9,867 bases of DNA from Chitinophagia bacterium. GTDB lineage: Bacteria; Bacteroidota; Bacteroidia; Chitinophagales; Chitinophagaceae. Position 1 is the stretch's first letter. Each line of letters begins with the position of its first letter. The stretch covers positions 1 to 9,867 of the forward strand of contig RGVM01000054.1 of the NCBI GenBank assembly GCA_010027295.1. Reading direction: 5' to 3'. A program made the position numbers and the translations under genes. Shown piece by piece: positions 6,568 through 9,867 of this stretch. The notes under the pieces were generated by a model, which did no database searches, had not been told where the DNA came from, and was given only the letters and a program-made list of their open reading frames with translations.

Positions 6568-7164
6568 ATGAAGAAGTTTTACATCCTTATATCCGCGTTC
6601 TGCCTCTTCGCGGCAGCCCAGGCCCAGCCCGGCAAAGCAAAGAAGAAGGGTCAGGTCGTGGGTGTCTCCTTCACCATGCACGATTTCGGCACCGTGTCTG
6701 ACTTTCAGAAGTCGAGCCTCAGCGCCATCCTCGAGTCGGGCAGCTGGGCGAAGAGCCGCAACATGAATCCCGGCTTCGCCCTGTCCTACGCCAAGGGAAT
6801 TTTCGACAACCTCGACGTGATGGTGCGCCTGGGCATGACCAGCCTCGACTATCCCCGGCCCGGCAACCGCGTCCCCAACGCCTCGACGGCCAAGACAATG
6901 CTCGAGTCCGACGTGAGCCTGCAAGCCAAGCTCCTCTCGGATGCATACCTTGTGTCCCCCTACATATCCCTGGGTGCCGGCGTATCGGCATGGAACGGGT
7001 ATTTCTCCGCCTATGCCCCCGTCGGTTTGGGTCTGCAGGTGAACCTCTTCGACGAGGTGTATCTGAACTTCCAGTCGCAGTACCGCTTTCCGGTATCCGG
7101 TAACGCTTCCAGCCATATTTTCTACGGCATCGGAATGGGTTCCGCGATAGGCAGGAAAAAATGA
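6568..7164 (+). CDS. Small outer-membrane beta-barrel protein
   Basis: This 198-residue exported protein starts with a clear signal peptide (MKKFYILISAFCLFAAAQA) followed by Gln. A short basic segment (PGKAKKKG) precedes the barrel. The rest alternates hydrophobic and polar residues in strand-like stretches separated by Gly/Asn turns, such as GQVVGVSFTMHDF, FALSYAKGIFDNLDVMVRLG, AYLVSPYISLGAGVSAW, YFSAYAPVGLGLQVNLFD and VYLNFQSQYRFPV. This is the pattern of the 8-strand outer-membrane beta-barrel superfamily common in Bacteroidota. The last strand ends GIGMGSAIGRKK rather than in the terminal aromatic residue usual for such barrels. It has its own promoter at 6512-6542 and a terminator at 7194-7220, so it is probably monocistronic. 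No specific function can be read from the sequence. Confidence 0.85.
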   Translation: MKKFYILISAFCLFAAAQAQPGKAKKKGQVVGVSFTMHDFGTVSDFQKSSLSAILESGSWAKSRNMNPGFALSYAKGIFDNLDVMVRLGMTSLDYPRPGNRVPNASTAKTMLESDVSLQAKLLSDAYLVSPYISLGAGVSAWNGYFSAYAPVGLGLQVNLFDEVYLNFQSQYRFPVSGNASSHIFYGIGMGSAIGRKK

Positions 7165-7193
7165 TACCCCGGCCCCAAGGGGCGGCAATGTAT

Positions 7194-7220
7194 GGAACCG
7201 GGCCCGTCCCGGTTTCTTTT
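7194..7220 (+). terminator. Intrinsic terminator after the outer-membrane barrel gene
   Basis: AACCGGG (7196-7202) and CCCGGTT (7208-7214) form a perfect 7-bp stem around the loop CCCGT. G7195 with T7215 and G7194 with C7216 can extend it to 9 bp. TTTT follows at 7217-7220. A second, tighter hairpin, GCCCC-AA-GGGGC, lies just upstream at 7172-7183. Confidence 0.75.
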
Positions 7221-7225
7221 CGACC

Positions 7226-7255
7226 TTGATACGAACAACTGTTAGTATAGGATTT
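7226..7255 (+). promoter_or_regulatory. Possible promoter for the acyl-CoA dehydrogenase gene
   Basis: TTG at 7226-7228 is followed after 19 bases by TAGGATTT at 7248-7255. Together they resemble the Bacteroidota promoter layout, although the -7 box is imperfect. The site lies just after the terminator at 7194-7220 and before the ATG at 7284, where a promoter would be expected. Confidence 0.3.
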
Positions 7256-7283
7256 TTCCGGCACCGAGTAAAAATGACAAGTC

Positions 7284-8441
7284 ATGGAATTCCGATTGAC
7301 GGAGGAGCAGGAGATGATACGGCAGGCGGCGAGAGATTTCGCTCGTAATGAGTGCCTGCCAGGCGTGATCGACAGGGACGAGCGCCAGGCTTTCGCATAC
7401 GACCAGGCGATGAAGCTGGCGGAGCTGGGCTTCATGGGCGTGATGGTGAGCCCTGACTACGGCGGGGCGGGGATGGACACCGTGAGCTACGTGCTGGCGA
7501 TGGAGGAGATCAGCAAGGTCGATGCCAGCGTGAGCGTCTGCATGAGCGTAAACAACAGCCTGGTGGCATGGGGTCTCGAGGCCTACGGGACGGAGGAGCA
7601 GAAGCGCCGCTACCTGGTGCCGCTGGCACAGGGCCGAAAGGACGGCCGGCTCTACATCGGGGCCTTCCTGCTTTCCGAGCCCGAGGCGGGCAGCGATGCC
7701 ACTTCGCAGCGTACCACGGCGGAGGACAGGGGCGACCACTACATCCTCAACGGGACGAAGAACTGGATCACGAACGGGTCTTCCGCCTCCGTCTACCTGG
7801 TGATGGCCCAGACCGACCCGGCGAAGGGCAGTCGCGGCATCAATGTCTTCATCGTCGAGAAGGACTGGCCCGGTGTGACGGTGGGGGCCAAGGAGAACAA
7901 GATGGGCATCCGAGGGAGCGATACGCACAGCATCCTCTTCAACGACGTACGGGTGCCGCGGGAGAACCGAATAGGGGAGGATGGCTTCGGCTTCACGTTT
8001 GCGATGCGGACGCTGGCGGGCGGGCGCATCGGCATTGCCGCACAGGCCCTGGGGATCGCTTCGGGGGCCTATGAGCTGTCGCTTGCCTATTCGAAACAGC
8101 GCAGCGCCTTCGGCAAGCCCATCTCGGAGCATCAGGCGGTGCAGTTCAAGCTGGCCGATATGGCCACCCGCATAGAGGCTGCCAGGCTGCTGTGCCTGAA
8201 GGCCGCCTGGGAGAAGGATAACGGTCTCGATTACACGATGAGCTCGTCCATGGCCAAGGTTTTCACGTCGGAGACGGCCATGTGGGTGACGACGGAGGCC
8301 GTGCAGGTGCACGGCGGGTACGGGTACGTCAAGGAGTACCATGTGGAGCGTCTCATGCGCGACGCCAAGATCACCCAGATATACGAGGGTACCAGCGAGG
8401 TGCAGCGCATCGTGATAGGGCGGCAGGTGCTGAAGGGCTAG
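7284..8441 (+). CDS. Acyl-CoA dehydrogenase, short-chain (butyryl-CoA) type
   Basis: This 385-residue cytoplasmic flavoenzyme has the usual family length. It introduces the alpha-beta double bond into an acyl-CoA using FAD. It shows the N-terminal helical domain (MEFRLTEEQEMIRQAARDFA), the substrate/FAD block GAFLLSEPEAGSDAT (126-140) and the WITNG strand (161-165). Further on are the C-terminal helices with YSKQRSAFGKPISEHQAVQFKLADMA and the FAD/dimer motif QVHGGYGYVKEYHVER. Glu368 in QIYEGTSEVQR sits at the position of the catalytic base in short- and medium-chain enzymes. A butyryl-CoA or similar short substrate is inferred from overall similarity, not shown. The electron-transfer flavoprotein genes (etfA, etfB) and other beta-oxidation genes are not adjacent, so it is probably transcribed alone. 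Confidence 0.95.
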   Translation: MEFRLTEEQEMIRQAARDFARNECLPGVIDRDERQAFAYDQAMKLAELGFMGVMVSPDYGGAGMDTVSYVLAMEEISKVDASVSVCMSVNNSLVAWGLEAYGTEEQKRRYLVPLAQGRKDGRLYIGAFLLSEPEAGSDATSQRTTAEDRGDHYILNGTKNWITNGSSASVYLVMAQTDPAKGSRGINVFIVEKDWPGVTVGAKENKMGIRGSDTHSILFNDVRVPRENRIGEDGFGFTFAMRTLAGGRIGIAAQALGIASGAYELSLAYSKQRSAFGKPISEHQAVQFKLADMATRIEAARLLCLKAAWEKDNGLDYTMSSSMAKVFTSETAMWVTTEAVQVHGGYGYVKEYHVERLMRDAKITQIYEGTSEVQRIVIGRQVLKG

Positions 8442-8481
8442 TCGCTGCGTCCATCCTGGAAGGGCATTCGAAGCCGCGGCG

Positions 8482-8489
8482 TATCTTCG
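8482..8489 (+). promoter_or_regulatory. -7 promoter box immediately before yggS
   Basis: TATCTTCG matches TAnnTTTG except for C in place of the third T. It ends four bases before the ATG at 8494, the same distance as at the 84-residue gene on the opposite strand. Only a degenerate -33 element (CCTGG around 8455-8459) is visible. If used, this promoter would give an essentially leaderless yggS mRNA. Confidence 0.5.
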
Positions 8490-8493
8490 CGCC

Positions 8494-9171
8494 ATGCCCG
8501 TCGACAGGACCACATGGCAGACTTTGAAGGATGGATTGGAGGCATCAGGCGTCACGCTGGTGGCGGTCTCCAAGACGCAGTCCGCCGAGGCGGTGAAAGT
8601 CCTCTACGATTACGGTCAGCGCGATTTCGGCGAGAACTACGTCCAGGAGCTGGTGCAGAAGCGCCCCCTCCTGCCTGACGACGTACGCTGGCATTTCATC
8701 GGGCATCTGCAGACCAACAAGGTGAAACTCATCGTGCCCTTCGTCTACATGGTGCACGGGGTCGACAGCCTTCGGCTGCTGCAGGCGATCGACCGGCAGG
8801 CCGGGATGGCCGGCCGCCATGTGTCCTGTCTGCTGCAGATGCACATTGCACGGGAGGAGAGCAAGTTCGGTCTGGACGAGGCCGAGCTGGAAGCCCTGCT
8901 GGAGGAGACCGGCAACGACCGTGGGTTGTCGAATGTCCGCATCCGGGGGCTGATGGGCATGGCCAGCCTCACCGACGACGAGGGGCTGGTACGGGAGGAG
9001 TTCAGGGGACTGAACGGACTGTTCGAGCGACTCCGGACCGGCAGGTTCGCGGGTGTCCCCGATTTCGACACGCTCTCGATGGGGATGAGCGGCGACTACC
9101 GCATCGCCGTGGCCGAGGGTTCCGGCATGGTGCGCATCGGCAGCCTGCTATTCGGTCCCCGCGGCGGTTGA
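8494..9171 (+). CDS. yggS: YggS/PLPBP family pyridoxal phosphate homeostasis protein
   Basis: This 225-residue cytoplasmic protein matches the normal family length. It is a single alanine-racemase-like TIM barrel that binds pyridoxal 5'-phosphate and buffers its free level; family members have no known catalytic activity. Visible hallmarks are LVAVSKT, with the PLP-binding Lys27, then the FGENYVQE block (45-52), WHFIGHLQTNKVK (66-78), and HIAREESKFGL (117-127). These are followed by IRGLMGMA, LSMGMSGDY (194-202, a phosphate-binding stretch) and the closing VRIGSLLFGPR. The start at 8494 gives the usual N-terminus and lies directly behind a promoter box. It follows the dehydrogenase gene by 52 bp but probably has its own promoter. 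The assignment is firm. Confidence 0.95.
   Translation: MPVDRTTWQTLKDGLEASGVTLVAVSKTQSAEAVKVLYDYGQRDFGENYVQELVQKRPLLPDDVRWHFIGHLQTNKVKLIVPFVYMVHGVDSLRLLQAIDRQAGMAGRHVSCLLQMHIAREESKFGLDEAELEALLEETGNDRGLSNVRIRGLMGMASLTDDEGLVREEFRGLNGLFERLRTGRFAGVPDFDTLSMGMSGDYRIAVAEGSGMVRIGSLLFGPRGG

Positions 9172-9867
<696 letters not shown>

Noticed and set aside
7242..8573. Minus-strand open frame of 443 codons
   Set aside because: It runs antisense through the acyl-CoA dehydrogenase gene, whose family motifs are unmistakable. The antisense product has low-complexity composition and no recognisable domain.

Overview
The window looks like a chromosomal stretch from a GC-rich member of the Bacteroidota. Three observations support this. 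Several gene starts are preceded by the phylum's -7 promoter box (TAnnTTTG or the close variant TAnnTTCG). Shine-Dalgarno sequences are absent from the starts I inspected. All three exported proteins have a signal peptide followed by Gln at the predicted +1 position. I cannot name the order or genus. High-GC Bacteroidales and other high-GC lineages both remain possible.

Layout from left to right: positions 1-101 hold a tandem array of five quasi-palindromic 13-bp units, alternating with variable 6-bp spacers at an exact 19-bp period. The array is probably cut by the left edge. Next comes a leftward gene for a periplasmic family GH3 beta-glucosidase of the BglX type (138-2426). It diverges from a rightward orphan ABC ATPase with a C-terminal TOBE-like domain (2541-3542). 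A 765-residue secreted glycoside-hydrolase-like protein follows (3670-5967). A probable small leftward gene of 84 codons (6018-6272) converges on it. It has a well-formed promoter that would give an almost leaderless mRNA. Divergent from it, after 295 bp of regulatory-looking DNA, is a small outer-membrane beta-barrel protein (6568-7164) with a good intrinsic terminator. The right end is housekeeping: a short-chain acyl-CoA dehydrogenase (7284-8441), a YggS/PLPBP pyridoxal-phosphate homeostasis protein (8494-9171), and the first 196 codons of a YbiT-type ABC-F ATPase (9280 to the edge).

The genes do not form one obvious pathway. GH3 and the 765-residue protein are both exported carbohydrate-active candidates, but they are on opposite strands and separated by the ABC ATPase. 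No SusC/SusD pair is present, so this is not a recognisable polysaccharide utilisation locus. Most genes seem to be separate transcription units, each with its own promoter.

The items that most deserve a second look are the 19-bp-period palindrome array at the left edge, the small gene at 6018-6272, and the recurring layout in which the promoter box ends exactly four bases before the ATG. I see no RNA genes, insertion sequences, phage genes or CRISPR arrays.
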